The position numbers and the translations under genes were made by a program. Of a stretch of DNA of 64,000 bases, positions 1-8,213 are shown one piece after another. The DNA is from Paraliobacillus ryukyuensis (GTDB lineage: Bacteria > Bacillota > Bacilli > Bacillales > Amphibacillaceae): contig NZ_QNRI01000012.1 in the NCBI RefSeq assembly GCF_003315295.1, positions 1-64,000 on the forward strand. The letters run 5' to 3'. Under the pieces are notes generated by a model. It did no database searches and was not told the DNA's origin. It was given only the letters and a program-made list of their open reading frames with translations. The stretch's first letter is position 1. The number at the start of each line of letters is the position of its first letter.

Positions 1-118
1 ACCTAATGTGCTTTTATGAGATGTCTTTACTCATAACTTGACTAGCATGTTACTTCTTACCATATTGGTTGTTTTGTTCAGTTTTCAAAGATCAATGTAT
101 CGTTGTCTTTTTTGCGAC
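1..118 (-). other. 16S rRNA leader of an rRNA operon running off the left edge
   Basis: Read on the minus strand, this stretch contains the CTTTGAAAACTGAACAAAAC block that is conserved in Bacillus rRNA leaders and spacers. It lies directly downstream of two strong tandem promoters and points out of the window. The 16S gene itself is not included. It could in principle be a 23S leader, but the promoters immediately upstream favour the 16S leader. Confidence 0.7.
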
Positions 119-125
119 AAAATAT

Positions 126-154
126 AATATATCATGCATCAAACATGGTGTCAA
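126..154 (-). promoter_or_regulatory. rRNA operon promoter P2
   Basis: On the minus strand a perfect -35 TTGACA (149-154) is followed by a 17-bp spacer and -10 TATATT (126-131). The first purine at a suitable distance is a G near 118, fitting the GTP-initiated rRNA promoters known in Bacillus. Confidence 0.8.
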
Positions 155-227
155 TATCGTTTTTTAAAAAACTTATATACCATTTAAGATGACTTATTTT
201 GTTCATGTTATTGCGACAACAAAAAAT

Positions 228-256
228 AATATAGCACATATATTTATACCGTGCAA
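228..256 (-). promoter_or_regulatory. rRNA operon promoter P1
   Basis: On the minus strand -35 TTGCAC (251-256), a 17-bp spacer and -10 TATATT (228-233). Downstream is a T-run and then a G near 220, the same initiation context as P2. The two lie 102 bp apart, the typical tandem arrangement of Bacillus rrn promoters. Confidence 0.75.
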
Positions 257-369
257 TACTTTTTATACATTTTTTGAAATTCTTTAAAAAACCACAGGTA
301 CAAAATAAAATTAGCTTAGTTACGTTACTATTAATTGAATTAATTCAACTCTGTTACTACTCTTTCAAA

Positions 370-594
370 TTAATTCATGTATTTATTATTTTGCGGAATA
401 TACTTTTGGACTTCTTCATTACTGGCTACTCGACGTAGTAACTGAAATAACGCTCTATATCGATCATTCATCGCCGTTTTCACTAAACTATCTATTCTGG
501 GATCTTGCATATCAAATAACAGTTCTTCTAATTCGCGTTTAATTAAATATTCCATTTCTCTTTGTTCTATATCATTTACTAGTAATCCTAACAT
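370..594 (-). CDS. conserved small hypothetical protein upstream of rrn
   Basis: A 74-residue, charged, probably all-helical protein (starts MLGLLVNDIEQREMEYLIKR) with no signal peptide or membrane segment. A GAGGG ribosome-binding site precedes the ATG by a suitable distance. Similar short proteins next to pdaB and the rRNA operon are familiar in Bacillaceae genomes (from memory), but I know no function. It is co-oriented with the rRNA operon and divergent from pdaB. Coding status is supported by good codon use and the ribosome-binding site. Confidence 0.65.
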   Translation of the reverse strand: MLGLLVNDIEQREMEYLIKRELEELLFDMQDPRIDSLVKTAMNDRYRALFQLLRRVASNEEVQKYIPQNNKYMN

Positions 595-690
595 GTAGGT
601 CCCTCATTTCTACCTATATACAATATTATTTTAAAGTTATTTTATAATCTATTCCTTTTTTTCACTTACCTTAAAACCTTTTTTCTTTTT

Positions 691-718
691 TCATAATACC
701 TCAATAATTTCATATGAT
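691..718 (+). promoter_or_regulatory. sigma-E-like promoter of pdaB
   Basis: TCATAAT (691-697), 13-bp spacer, CATATGAT (711-718), resembling the sigma-E consensus with -10 CATACANT. It lies 32 bp upstream of the pdaB ATG. B. subtilis pdaB is known to be expressed in the mother cell under sigma-E. The match is imperfect. Confidence 0.45.
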
Positions 719-749
719 ATAGCAAGTCCACAAAAAGGAGACAGGTTAT

Positions 750-1514
750 ATGACACATTTTTTCGTAATTAAATTAAAAAAATTTCGTCCCATGTTCCTT
801 ATATTCATTTTATCCTTATGTACAGCACTATTTTTATGGATTGAAGGTGAAAGTGATTTTTCTGTCTTTTCTACCAAAGATAATCCAGCCGCATTAAGTA
901 AAGGGAATCCAAATGACTCCTCCGTTGCTTTAACCTTCAACATTAGTTGGGGAACAGAAATGGTCAAGCCGACTCTGGAAGTATTAAAAGCGAATGACGT
1001 GAAAACTACATTCTTTTTAATTGGTGAGTGGGCTGAACATCACCCAGATTTAGTAGAAGCCATCGAAGCAGATGGTCATGAAATAGGGATGATGGGTTAC
1101 AGGTATAAAAGTTACATCAAACAAGACATTGGCCAGGTACGTAAAGATTTAGCGAAAGCACAAGATGTCTTTAGTGCATTAGGATTTGAAGATATTCGTC
1201 TATTACGAACACCAAGTGGACACCTAAATAGTGAAGTAATGGACCTCGCTGAACAACAAGGATATAACGTAATTCAGTGGAATGTTAATCCACATGATTG
1301 GGAAAATCCAGGAACCCAGACGATTATTGATCACGTCGTAAAAAATACGAACAACGGCGATATTGTCCTCTTAAACGCTTCTGATTCAGTCAAACAAACA
1401 CCTGAAGCACTAAAAACTATCTTACCTAAACTAAAAGATAAAGGTAAACGTTTTGTTACAGTTTCAGAGTTAATATCACGAGCAAATGCAAAGAACAACG
1501 AAGTCCATGATTAA
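750..1514 (+). CDS. pdaB: PdaB-type sporulation polysaccharide deacetylase homologue with altered active site
   Basis: 254 residues, the usual PdaB length. One N-terminal membrane anchor (about residues 10-30), then a NodB-homology domain (about 58-245). PdaB is needed for spore stability in B. subtilis; the family hydrolyses N-acetyl groups of peptidoglycan sugars using a metal-binding Asp/His triad. Here the family motif TFDISWG reads TFNISWG, the metal-ligand SHG motif reads MMG, and the LLHASD motif reads LLNASD, so the catalytic Asp and two His residues are all replaced. Overall similarity (LTFNISWG, HEIG, RTPSGHLN, NPHDWENPGT, LLNASDSVKQT) still identifies PdaB. It may be a non-catalytic structural protein. 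A GGAG ribosome-binding site lies 8 bases before the ATG. Confidence 0.88.
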   Translation: MTHFFVIKLKKFRPMFLIFILSLCTALFLWIEGESDFSVFSTKDNPAALSKGNPNDSSVALTFNISWGTEMVKPTLEVLKANDVKTTFFLIGEWAEHHPDLVEAIEADGHEIGMMGYRYKSYIKQDIGQVRKDLAKAQDVFSALGFEDIRLLRTPSGHLNSEVMDLAEQQGYNVIQWNVNPHDWENPGTQTIIDHVVKNTNNGDIVLLNASDSVKQTPEALKTILPKLKDKGKRFVTVSELISRANAKNNEVHD

Positions 1515-1556
1515 TATGTTTGCTAAGAATATCCTTTCACATCCAGCTTATTTCAT

Positions 1557-1586
1557 ACATAAAAAATCACTTCTGTCATCATATTA
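1557..1586 (+). promoter_or_regulatory. sigma-G/F-like promoter of gerD
   Basis: ACATA (1557-1561), 18-bp spacer, CATATTA (1580-1586). The -10 fits the forespore consensus CATHHTA and the -35 differs from GHATR at one base. gerD is forespore-expressed under sigma-G in B. subtilis, which fits. Confidence 0.45.
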
Positions 1587-1628
1587 AGAAATAAGAAAGA
1601 AGGAACAAGGAAGAAAGGATACATCAAA

Positions 1629-2276
1629 ATGAAACAACTATTTATCGTTGCAAGTATCTGCTTACTCATTCTTTCCGCATGCGGTGGAGGCGACGGGCAA
1701 GCAAGTGGAAACCAAGAAACATATGATACAACGAAAAAAATGGTCACAGATATACTTAAAACCGATGAAGGAAAAAAAGCGATTACTGATATCTTAGCAG
1801 ATGAAGAAATGCAAAAAACTTACGTCATAGAAGCAAAAGTCGTAGAAGATTCTGTAACAAAAGCACTTTCTTCAGAAGAAGGAAAAGCATTTTGGGAAAA
1901 GATGTTTTCTGATCCTAAATTTGTTGAAGGGTTTTCGCAGAGCTTAATGGATCAACAAAAAGATGTACTAAAGGGTTTAATGAGTGACTCAGAATATCAA
2001 AGTAAAATGCTTGAATTATTAGCGAATCCAGAAATGGAAAAACAAATGCTAACCGTTTTAAAAGGGCAACAATTTCGGGAACACTTAGAGAAAACCATAC
2101 AAGAAACAATGAACTCTCCGATGTTTAAAGCTAAAATGAGCGAAATTATTTTAAAAGCCGCTGAAGAAATGAAACCAACGCAAGAAAAAGAAGGCGGTTC
2201 CCAAGGAGCAGGCGGGCAAGAAGAGGGAGGTTCTGGCTCAGAGCAATCAAGTGAAAGTGGCTCTGAAGGTAGCTAA
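1629..2276 (+). CDS. gerD: spore germination lipoprotein GerD
   Basis: 215 residues with a lipoprotein signal peptide and lipobox (LSAC, Cys at about residue 18). A helical core of about residues 30-180 is rich in K/E, as in GerD, which trimerises on the inner spore membrane and clusters nutrient germinant receptors in the germinosome. The C-terminal tail is a low-complexity Gly/Ser/Glu segment. The gene follows pdaB directly; kbaA, which lies between them in B. subtilis, is absent (the gap is 114 bp). A ribosome-binding site (GAAAGGA) precedes the ATG, and a terminator hairpin follows at 2306-2343. Confidence 0.92.
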   Translation: MKQLFIVASICLLILSACGGGDGQASGNQETYDTTKKMVTDILKTDEGKKAITDILADEEMQKTYVIEAKVVEDSVTKALSSEEGKAFWEKMFSDPKFVEGFSQSLMDQQKDVLKGLMSDSEYQSKMLELLANPEMEKQMLTVLKGQQFREHLEKTIQETMNSPMFKAKMSEIILKAAEEMKPTQEKEGGSQGAGGQEEGGSGSEQSSESGSEGS

Positions 2277-2305
2277 ATCTCTTTCCACAACATTTGATTA
2301 TATAG

Positions 2306-2343
2306 GAAGAAGACTTGATGAGATTTTCCACCAGGTCTTCTTC
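2306..2343 (+). terminator. terminator hairpin after gerD
   Basis: GAAGAAGAC (2306-2314) pairs with GTCTTCTTC (2335-2343) around a 20-base loop that can pair further. The following sequence is T-rich (TATTTCTGTT) but is not a clean U-run. Confidence 0.5.
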
Positions 2344-2344
2344 T

Positions 2345-2500
2345 ATTTCTGTTATTTATTAGTGTCTTCCATTCCGAAGCAGTTACTTCTGGTAGATCGT
2401 TTCCTTTCTCACGAATATAGCTATGATGTTTTGCTAAATATGCATCCATCTCTTTATAAAAACCAACCAAAAAGGCGTCCCCTAATGAGAACGCTCATTT
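2345..2500 (-). pseudogene. fragment resembling the C-terminal end of phosphoketolase
   Basis: The minus strand reads through about 50 codons containing KHHSYIREKGNDLPEV, which resembles the conserved C-terminal Y-I-x-x-x-G-x-D-x-P-E segment of xylulose-5-phosphate/fructose-6-phosphate phosphoketolase. There is no room for the rest of an ~800-residue enzyme: a stop lies just upstream and the frame runs into the gerD terminator. The family assignment rests on one motif remembered from the family. Confidence 0.4.
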
Positions 2501-2975
2501 AAAAGTATTATACTTATGAATTAAAGAACTTGAAAGAAAGTGGGAAGACAACCACATTCAACCAAGCGCGTTGCAACTGAATCAATTACTCGTTCACGAC
2601 CAAATCCAGTTAGGTATTAAAGTATTTAGACTAGCTTACACACACACCTTTCTTGACAAGCCCGGTGTGCATTGCTCATCCAACATTTGACTTAAAACCT
2701 TTTATATTCTCTACTCTTCTAATAAACAGGCTTATAATAAAGAATAAAGAATAAACAAAGCTCTCATCCATGATTTTTCTATTTATTATATTTCTCATCA
2801 AAATACTTCAAAGCTTCTTTTAATTTATCATTTTCTTGTTTCAATTCTAATTTATGGAGAGTAAGTCATCGTTGCTACAGTGCAACGGTCTTTTATTAGT
2901 GAATTTAGACGGGGTACCACCTAACTTTTCCATTAGAAGGACTTTTCTTTACACAAAAGAAATTTAAGAAGATTT
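2501..2975. other. gene-poor gap with short coding debris
   Basis: No intact gene is visible. Two short in-frame scraps look like decayed coding DNA: about 45 codons on the plus strand (about 2523-2660, ELERKWEDNHIQPSALQLNQ) without a start, and 25 codons on the minus strand (2779-2854, LELKQENDKLKEALKYF) that look like a coiled-coil C-terminus. I do not recognise either. A CGTTG...CAACG mini-hairpin occurs near 2869-2886, and its GTTGCTACAGTG core recurs at 3018-3029. Confidence 0.4.
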
Positions 2976-3142
2976 GGCTCTACACTGAATGTAGTGGTGT
3001 CCTCTATCGTAATGGGGTTGCTACAGTGTGAAAAAACAGACGCCTTCTCTTTATTAACCTAAAATTGTCGAGACAAAAGGACAAAAAAAGAGGGATAGAG
3101 AAGGTGGAGTGACATTCACACCACCACATTTGACAGAGAACC
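2976..3142. mobile_element. 167-bp ISL3-like terminal-repeat remnant (MITE-like)
   Basis: The ends form imperfect terminal inverted repeats: 2976-3000 (GGCTCT...AATGTAGTGGTGT) and the complement of 3118-3142 (GGTTCTCTGTCAAATGTGGT plus GGTGT), identical at 17 of 25 positions. The right end looks like ISL3-family IS ends. The flanking octamers GAAGATTT and GAGGGTTT agree at 6 of 8, as expected for a degraded 8-bp target duplication. The interior is too short for a transposase. Confidence 0.5.
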
Positions 3143-3195
3143 GAGGGTTTCGAATGTTTTTAATAGTAGAATTGAATTGCTACAACGCTCCTTAA

Positions 3196-4239
3196 TCAAA
3201 AATGCTCAATAATATAAGAAGCTATTTTTTGATAAGTAGTTGCAAGTGCATGACCTTCTTGATAAATGGAAGCATGCGAACCTTCTTCTTCATAAGGTTG
3301 TCCTAGTGGAAGTTGAGCAATTAGAGATGTATCTAATTCATCTGCTAGTTTTTCGCCTCCGCCTTGTCCAAAGACATATTCTTTTTCGCCTGTTACTTCA
3401 CTTTCAAAGTAAGCCATATTTTCCACCACGCCCAAAATTTCATGATTGGTGTTAATCGCCATCTGACCAGCTCTCGCCGCAACAAAAGCCGCAGTTGGAT
3501 GTGGGGTTGTAATAATCAGCTCTTTGGAAGAAGGAATTAAGTTATGCACAGATAAAGCCATGTCGCCAGTTCCTGGTGGTAAGTCTAATAATAAATAATC
3601 TAGATCTCCCCACTCTACTTCAGTAAAGAAGCTTTTGAGCATCTTGCCTAAGCGAGGACCTCGCCAAACAACCGGCGAATTATCTTCTACAAAAAAGCCC
3701 ATTGAAATCATTTGCACGCCATGACGTTCCACAGGGACAATACGATTGCCATCTAATGTTGGTTTTTCTCTTACCCCCATCATATCCGGTACACTGAACC
3801 CATAAATATCCGCATCAATGATACCTACTTTTTTGCCAAGTCGAGCTAATGCTACTGCAGTATTGACTGTGATGGTTGATTTTCCTACGCCACCTTTTCC
3901 ACTGGCGATTGCTAGGAATTTTGTTTTGGTCTTTCCGCTTAATAAACCAGGTTTGCCGGACGGTTCAGGTAAGAACTTCTCGATTACTTCATCCGGTAAT
4001 TGTACAAAGCGTAAACCCACAGTAGGTACACCCGCTTGTTTTAATATATTGACAATTTCTTGTTGCAGCTGCATTTGTTCGGCTGTATTTAATTTGCCGA
4101 TAGCAATTTTCAGGCTAATATGTTGCTTTTCTTCTTTCACGATGACTTCGACAATACCACCGGTTTCTTGCAATGTTCTATGTAAAAAAGGATCTTTCAC
4201 TTCATTTAATCGCTCAATTACTTCTTCTTTTGTAAGCAA
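3196..4239 (-). CDS. salA: Mrp/NBP35-type P-loop ATPase SalA
   Basis: 347 residues. An N-terminal MIP18/DUF59-type domain (about 1-85) is followed by a Mrp ATPase domain with deviant Walker A GKGGVGKST (about 112-120), DADIYG, and LPPGTGD. The C-terminal CxxC found in iron-sulfur-carrying Mrp proteins is missing, as in B. subtilis SalA (ENMAYFESEVTGEKEY), which regulates scoC and exoprotease expression. The ribosome-binding site is AAGGAAGGTG. It follows cwlD on the same strand with a 114-bp gap, as in B. subtilis. The choice between SalA and a generic Mrp carrier rests on synteny and the missing cysteines. Confidence 0.88.
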   Translation of the reverse strand: MLTKEEVIERLNEVKDPFLHRTLQETGGIVEVIVKEEKQHISLKIAIGKLNTAEQMQLQQEIVNILKQAGVPTVGLRFVQLPDEVIEKFLPEPSGKPGLLSGKTKTKFLAIASGKGGVGKSTITVNTAVALARLGKKVGIIDADIYGFSVPDMMGVREKPTLDGNRIVPVERHGVQMISMGFFVEDNSPVVWRGPRLGKMLKSFFTEVEWGDLDYLLLDLPPGTGDMALSVHNLIPSSKELIITTPHPTAAFVAARAGQMAINTNHEILGVVENMAYFESEVTGEKEYVFGQGGGEKLADELDTSLIAQLPLGQPYEEEGSHASIYQEGHALATTYQKIASYIIEHF

Positions 4240-4353
4240 AACGACACCTTCCTTTTCAATCTATTAGGTGCTAGTATAGCATGTTTCGCTTTGCTTTACG
4301 AGAAACTAAGGCTTTCTCCATTACGATTCAGCGGGAAGTAAGATGGTAGTAAG

Positions 4354-5064
4354 TTACTCATCCGCTTCGGTTACATAACGGAGGATACCTTCATATAAAC
4401 TAGCCGCCATTTTCGTTTGATAGGAAGTTGTTTTCAACAACTCTCGCTCATGGGTATTCGATAGAAATCCAATCTCTACTAAAGCACTTGGACGATTGGC
4501 ATGCTTCAAGAGATAAACACCGTTAATGGCCAATGCTTCCCGATTGGTATTTTCTAAATTACGCTTAATTTCTGCTTGTAACGATTTAGCCAACTGTTCA
4601 CTTTTCTCTAACGATGGATAGTAAAACGTCTGCGCCCCACTCCACTGAGAAGAAGGTATCGCATTTAAATGTATACTGAGAAACAAGTCAGGATCTTTTT
4701 CTTCAATAAAAGCAATACGATTTTTTAAATCCTCTGCCTTACGCTTCGAAAGTCCTTTCGTTTCATCTGCTGCTAAATCGGTATCTATCTCTCTTGTCAT
4801 ATAAACTAATGCACCCGCTTGCTGTAGATAGTCACGCAACTTTTTCGTTACATCTAAAGCCACGTCTTTTTCTTTGGTATCATCCGTGCCTTCTGCCCCA
4901 CCATCCGGCCCACCATGACCTGGATCTAGGACAATCGCTTGACCAGCAAGTGGCAAAGACCACGAATCCCAAGAATCCGTTGTTTGCTGAATCGGGTATT
5001 GAATAAGAATAACTAATAAGATCGCACCACTAATCCAAAGCGCTACTTTGGCAATTTGATTCAT
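4354..5064 (-). CDS. cwlD: germination-specific N-acetylmuramoyl-L-alanine amidase CwlD
   Basis: 236 residues from the ATG at 5064. A GGGAGGG ribosome-binding site (5071-5077) lies 6 bases before this ATG; a longer frame would start inside that site. One N-terminal membrane/signal segment (about 6-24) is followed by an Amidase_3 domain with zinc-site DPGHGG, SIHLNA and catalytic Glu in ALVEIGFLSN. CwlD trims stem peptides from spore cortex muramic acid, preparing muramic-delta-lactam made with PdaA. Promoter-like elements matching sigma-E lie just upstream. Confidence 0.93.
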   Translation of the reverse strand: MNQIAKVALWISGAILLVILIQYPIQQTTDSWDSWSLPLAGQAIVLDPGHGGPDGGAEGTDDTKEKDVALDVTKKLRDYLQQAGALVYMTREIDTDLAADETKGLSKRKAEDLKNRIAFIEEKDPDLFLSIHLNAIPSSQWSGAQTFYYPSLEKSEQLAKSLQAEIKRNLENTNREALAINGVYLLKHANRPSALVEIGFLSNTHERELLKTTSYQTKMAASLYEGILRYVTEADE

Positions 5065-5096
5065 TTGTTTCCCTCCCACATCGAAGCCTATGCTTC

Positions 5097-5125
5097 ACTA
5101 TATGGGACAAGGCTATTGAATATAC
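5097..5125 (-). promoter_or_regulatory. sigma-E-type promoter of cwlD
   Basis: On the minus strand GTATATT (5119-5125), a 14-bp spacer and CATATAGT (5097-5104) match the sigma-E consensus (KMATATT, CATACANT) closely. cwlD is known to be mother-cell expressed in B. subtilis. Confidence 0.65.
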
Positions 5126-5137
5126 CTGCTAGTTTTT

Positions 5138-5800
5138 TTAGTAAATCTCTCCATCCTCTATGTTTACGATCCCTTCACACTGTTTTGCAATTCTTTCGTC
5201 ATGGGTGACCATTAAAATCGTTTTATTTTGTTCTTGATGGATTCGTTTAAAAATATCTAGCACTTGTTGACCTGTTTTTTGATCTAATGCACCGGTTGGT
5301 TCATCAGCTAGAATGACATCTGGGTTATTGATAAGTGCTCTAGCAATTGCAACACGTTGTCGTTGTCCACCGGATAAATTATAGGCGTACTCTGTTGCTT
5401 TATCTTTAATGCCTAGCATATCAAGCATTTCTAGCACTCTTTCTTTTTTGTTCGTTTTATCTCCGCTATATAGAATGGGAATTTCAACATTCTTCATTAC
5501 TTTATATTCTTCAATCAGCGCAAAATCTTGTACGACAAAACCAAAATGCTGATTTCGCACACGAGCCAACTTTTTTTGATTTAACGCTTGTAGTTCTTGG
5601 TTATGCAGTTTATAAGTTCCCTTAGTCGGTACATCTAAGCAGCCTAGTATATTTAACAAGGTAGATTTGCCTGAACCTGACGGACCCATAATCGCTAACA
5701 TACTATTTGATTCTATCGTCAAGTTAACTTCTTTCAATGCATTGACTTGGTTGGACTTAGATTTATTATATATTTTTGAGATATTGTGTAGCTCTATCAT
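5138..5800 (-). CDS. MacB/LolD-type ABC transporter ATP-binding protein
   Basis: 220 residues, a single ABC ATPase domain: Walker A GPSGSGKST (about 39-47), Q-loop VVQDFAL, signature LSGGQRQRVAIARAL, Walker B VILADEPTGALD, H-loop TH. The LADEPTGALD form and length place it in the MacB/LolD/BceA group, which works with FtsX-type permeases in peptide efflux or mechanotransmission. It is the last gene of a tight three-gene operon; its start abuts the stop of the upstream permease. No two-component system lies next to it, so a BceAB-type resistance module is not supported. Confidence 0.9.
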   Translation of the reverse strand: MIELHNISKIYNKSKSNQVNALKEVNLTIESNSMLAIMGPSGSGKSTLLNILGCLDVPTKGTYKLHNQELQALNQKKLARVRNQHFGFVVQDFALIEEYKVMKNVEIPILYSGDKTNKKERVLEMLDMLGIKDKATEYAYNLSGGQRQRVAIARALINNPDVILADEPTGALDQKTGQQVLDIFKRIHQEQNKTILMVTHDERIAKQCEGIVNIEDGEIY

Positions 5801-7003
5801 TTATTCTTTTCTCCTTATCATGTCACTTATCTGTAGATGGAACAGTTTTATAAAGCTAGGGATACACGTTGATAAACAAAGACACAAAAGTACTAAAGAC
5901 ACAAGTAATACAATGATTATTCGATCAGACACCAGCAAAGAGATAATAGAAGCAAGCAGCCAAACGATGAATATCTGTAAAAAGAGCCTCAAAGCAATAT
6001 CTTTCCTAGTTGCACCACAAAAAATATGAATACTAAATTCTCTTAGATTTTTATTAACAAATTCTAATGTATTAATAATGACTAGGGAAAAAGCAAAAAT
6101 AATGACCCATATCGAAATATAAAGAAAGACTCCCACAGCATCTTTTGTGGAACTTTCCATATACCTTGCAACGCCCGCCACACTATGAAAAGTATAATTA
6201 TATAGCTGTGATTTTTTGGTGATATTACTTAGCTCACCTATACCATGGTTGTTTGTTGTCAAGATCGTTGCGTTTTCTAAATACGTTTGAAAATCAACGT
6301 TTCCGGTGTCATAGATACCCTCAAATGTTGTCACATCAATCGGTATTAGTATTTTATCATCTAATGTAACAACACCTTCACCAAATGATATATCTACATA
6401 ATTTTGTCCTTCTTGTAAGAAACCGGCCACTTTATAGGTTACATTATTTGAATCCGTAAACTTTTGATCCATTTCCATAAATGTTTGATAAGAGGAACCA
6501 AGTATTACAGGTATACTTTCCTGACTCGTATATTCCCAATTCGGGGCGAAAAATTTCCCTTTTGCTAAGGATAAACGAAAAACATCGATAAAAGCAGGTG
6601 AGATTGCAAGCGTTTGATAAGCTTGAACCTTCGTTGGTCCGTACTCTACTTCAACAGACAGGTCATTTTGAGGAATTTCTTTTATTTCTATATAATCGTT
6701 TATCGTAGAGAAAATCGTATAACCTTTACTATTAGTAGCATAGGTATATAAATCTTCCATGATTTGCTCTTCCTCTTCATTATTACTATCGATGTACTTC
6801 GCTTGTTCTGCAAGTGATAAATAATAAACATCGGAAGCCTCAAACGTATCATCTATGTTATTAAACGCCTGCTCCTTTTGATAAATCAATGAAAAACATT
6901 GCGTAACTAGTAAGGTGATAATCGTTATCTGAATAAGAAATAAAAGGAAGTATAGTTTCTTTGCCCAAAGATCTTCTAAAGCGTACTTTAATTGCGTTAT
7001 CAT
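5801..7003 (-). CDS. FtsX-like ABC permease, second subunit
   Basis: 400 residues. One membrane segment near the N-terminus (about 15-38), an extracytoplasmic domain of about 230 residues, then three hydrophobic segments in the C-terminal third (about 290-312, 345-362, 365-390). This is the four-helix layout of MacB/FtsX permeases. It lies between a related permease (4-base gap) and the ATPase (no gap), so the two permeases probably form a heterodimer with it. Substrate is unknown; peptide export or resistance is an inference from the family. Confidence 0.75.
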   Translation of the reverse strand: MITQLKYALEDLWAKKLYFLLFLIQITIITLLVTQCFSLIYQKEQAFNNIDDTFEASDVYYLSLAEQAKYIDSNNEEEEQIMEDLYTYATNSKGYTIFSTINDYIEIKEIPQNDLSVEVEYGPTKVQAYQTLAISPAFIDVFRLSLAKGKFFAPNWEYTSQESIPVILGSSYQTFMEMDQKFTDSNNVTYKVAGFLQEGQNYVDISFGEGVVTLDDKILIPIDVTTFEGIYDTGNVDFQTYLENATILTTNNHGIGELSNITKKSQLYNYTFHSVAGVARYMESSTKDAVGVFLYISIWVIIFAFSLVIINTLEFVNKNLREFSIHIFCGATRKDIALRLFLQIFIVWLLASIISLLVSDRIIIVLLVSLVLLCLCLSTCIPSFIKLFHLQISDMIRRKE

Positions 7004-7007
7004 CTTC

Positions 7008-8003
7008 CTACCTCATTATTTTAATTAATTGTTTTTTTTGATTAATAAATAGCATTGGAAACGTGTAAAGTACATCTATAATAAAGAAGATTAAAACACC
7101 TACAACAATGGATTCCCAACGAAAAACAGTTTGATAAGGTAATAGATTACATATATTCGTAATCAAAATAGTGATGCCGCTTGCGAACAAGACACCAATG
7201 AAGCGAATACCTAACATTTGCAAATAAACACGTAATAACAGACGTGTTTCACTCGCTCCTGATAGCCGCCTTACAAACATCTCCCGCTTATATTTTTCAA
7301 TCCAAGACAGCACAATCGTAAAGCCAGATACAAAAAGCAACGCACTTGTACCAATAAATATAAACAACGCAAATTTTTGATTAAACAACTCTCTTATCCA
7401 ATTTGATTCGACTTTTTCAAATGAGAGAGAAATGGCTTTATCAGCTTCTTGTAATGTAGTTGATAAATTATGTATAAGAGCCGCGCTGTTTTTACCTGCA
7501 TCTAAAAAATATTCACCCGTTAATGACGCGTTAGGATTGGCTTCTAGTGAAGGTACAATACTGGCTACGATATCTGTATAATTTTCTAAATACCCAACTA
7601 CTTCATACTCTTTTCCATCAAAATAATAATAGTTTTTACCATTTTTAAACGTTTGATCATCTTTATACCAGGCATTGATGTAAGCTTCTCCCTCAGCTAC
7701 ATTATATGGGGGACGCCCTTCATTGGAAAAACTTAAGCGACTTGCTTCTTGGGGCATATTTTTATAAAATGTAAAGCTAGTTGTTTGCTGCTGTAACCAA
7801 GCTAGTAAGTCTTGATTGGTGACACTTGTTTCTACTTCATTAGGATTAATAGAAAGAACATATGTATTGTTGCTAATCCGATTGGACATTTGTTCTTCCA
7901 CCGATAAAATCATGGAGATTCCACCCGCAATCGTCCCAAATACGATAATAGTAAAAAAAAGTGGCCGCCATGATTTTTTTATTATCTTTGCCATCATCGT
8001 CAC
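7008..8003 (-). CDS. FtsX-like ABC permease, first subunit
   Basis: 331 residues with the same plan as its neighbour but a shorter extracytoplasmic domain: N-terminal segment (about 14-32), three C-terminal segments (about 212-234, 260-280, 297-318). The ribosome-binding site AAGGAT lies upstream of the ATG (the alternative Met3 is possible). It heads the exporter operon; I see no convincing promoter, only AT-rich sequence with a weak TTGATT-type -35 about 8033. No sensor kinase or immunity gene recognisable next door. Confidence 0.72.
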   Translation of the reverse strand: MTMMAKIIKKSWRPLFFTIIVFGTIAGGISMILSVEEQMSNRISNNTYVLSINPNEVETSVTNQDLLAWLQQQTTSFTFYKNMPQEASRLSFSNEGRPPYNVAEGEAYINAWYKDDQTFKNGKNYYYFDGKEYEVVGYLENYTDIVASIVPSLEANPNASLTGEYFLDAGKNSAALIHNLSTTLQEADKAISLSFEKVESNWIRELFNQKFALFIFIGTSALLFVSGFTIVLSWIEKYKREMFVRRLSGASETRLLLRVYLQMLGIRFIGVLFASGITILITNICNLLPYQTVFRWESIVVGVLIFFIIDVLYTFPMLFINQKKQLIKIMR

Positions 8004-8213
8004 TATCCTTCATATTTGAAATGTGTAATTATAAATCAAGGATTTAATTCGTTATTAATCTTAGTTTACACACCGTACATAGAAAAAGAAAGATAAACTT
8101 AACATTATTAACCATTTTTTTGAGTATTTACTAAACGCATTACTCTTTAATATTCTTATATATAATCAATAATATTTTTAAATTATTTAAAGACAGTGGG
8201 AGGTGAATTAAAA

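Noticed and set aside
2869-3029. Repeat GTTGCTACAGTG (two copies) as a CRISPR or regulatory array
   Set aside because: Only two copies, no regular spacing and no cas genes; more likely debris of a mobile element.
5065-5079. Longer cwlD start (GTG)
   Set aside because: The GTG overlaps the GGGAGGG ribosome-binding site of the ATG at 5064.
5138-8003. Lantibiotic or bacitracin (BceAB) resistance operon
   Set aside because: Two small permeases instead of one large BceB-type permease and no histidine kinase or response regulator nearby.
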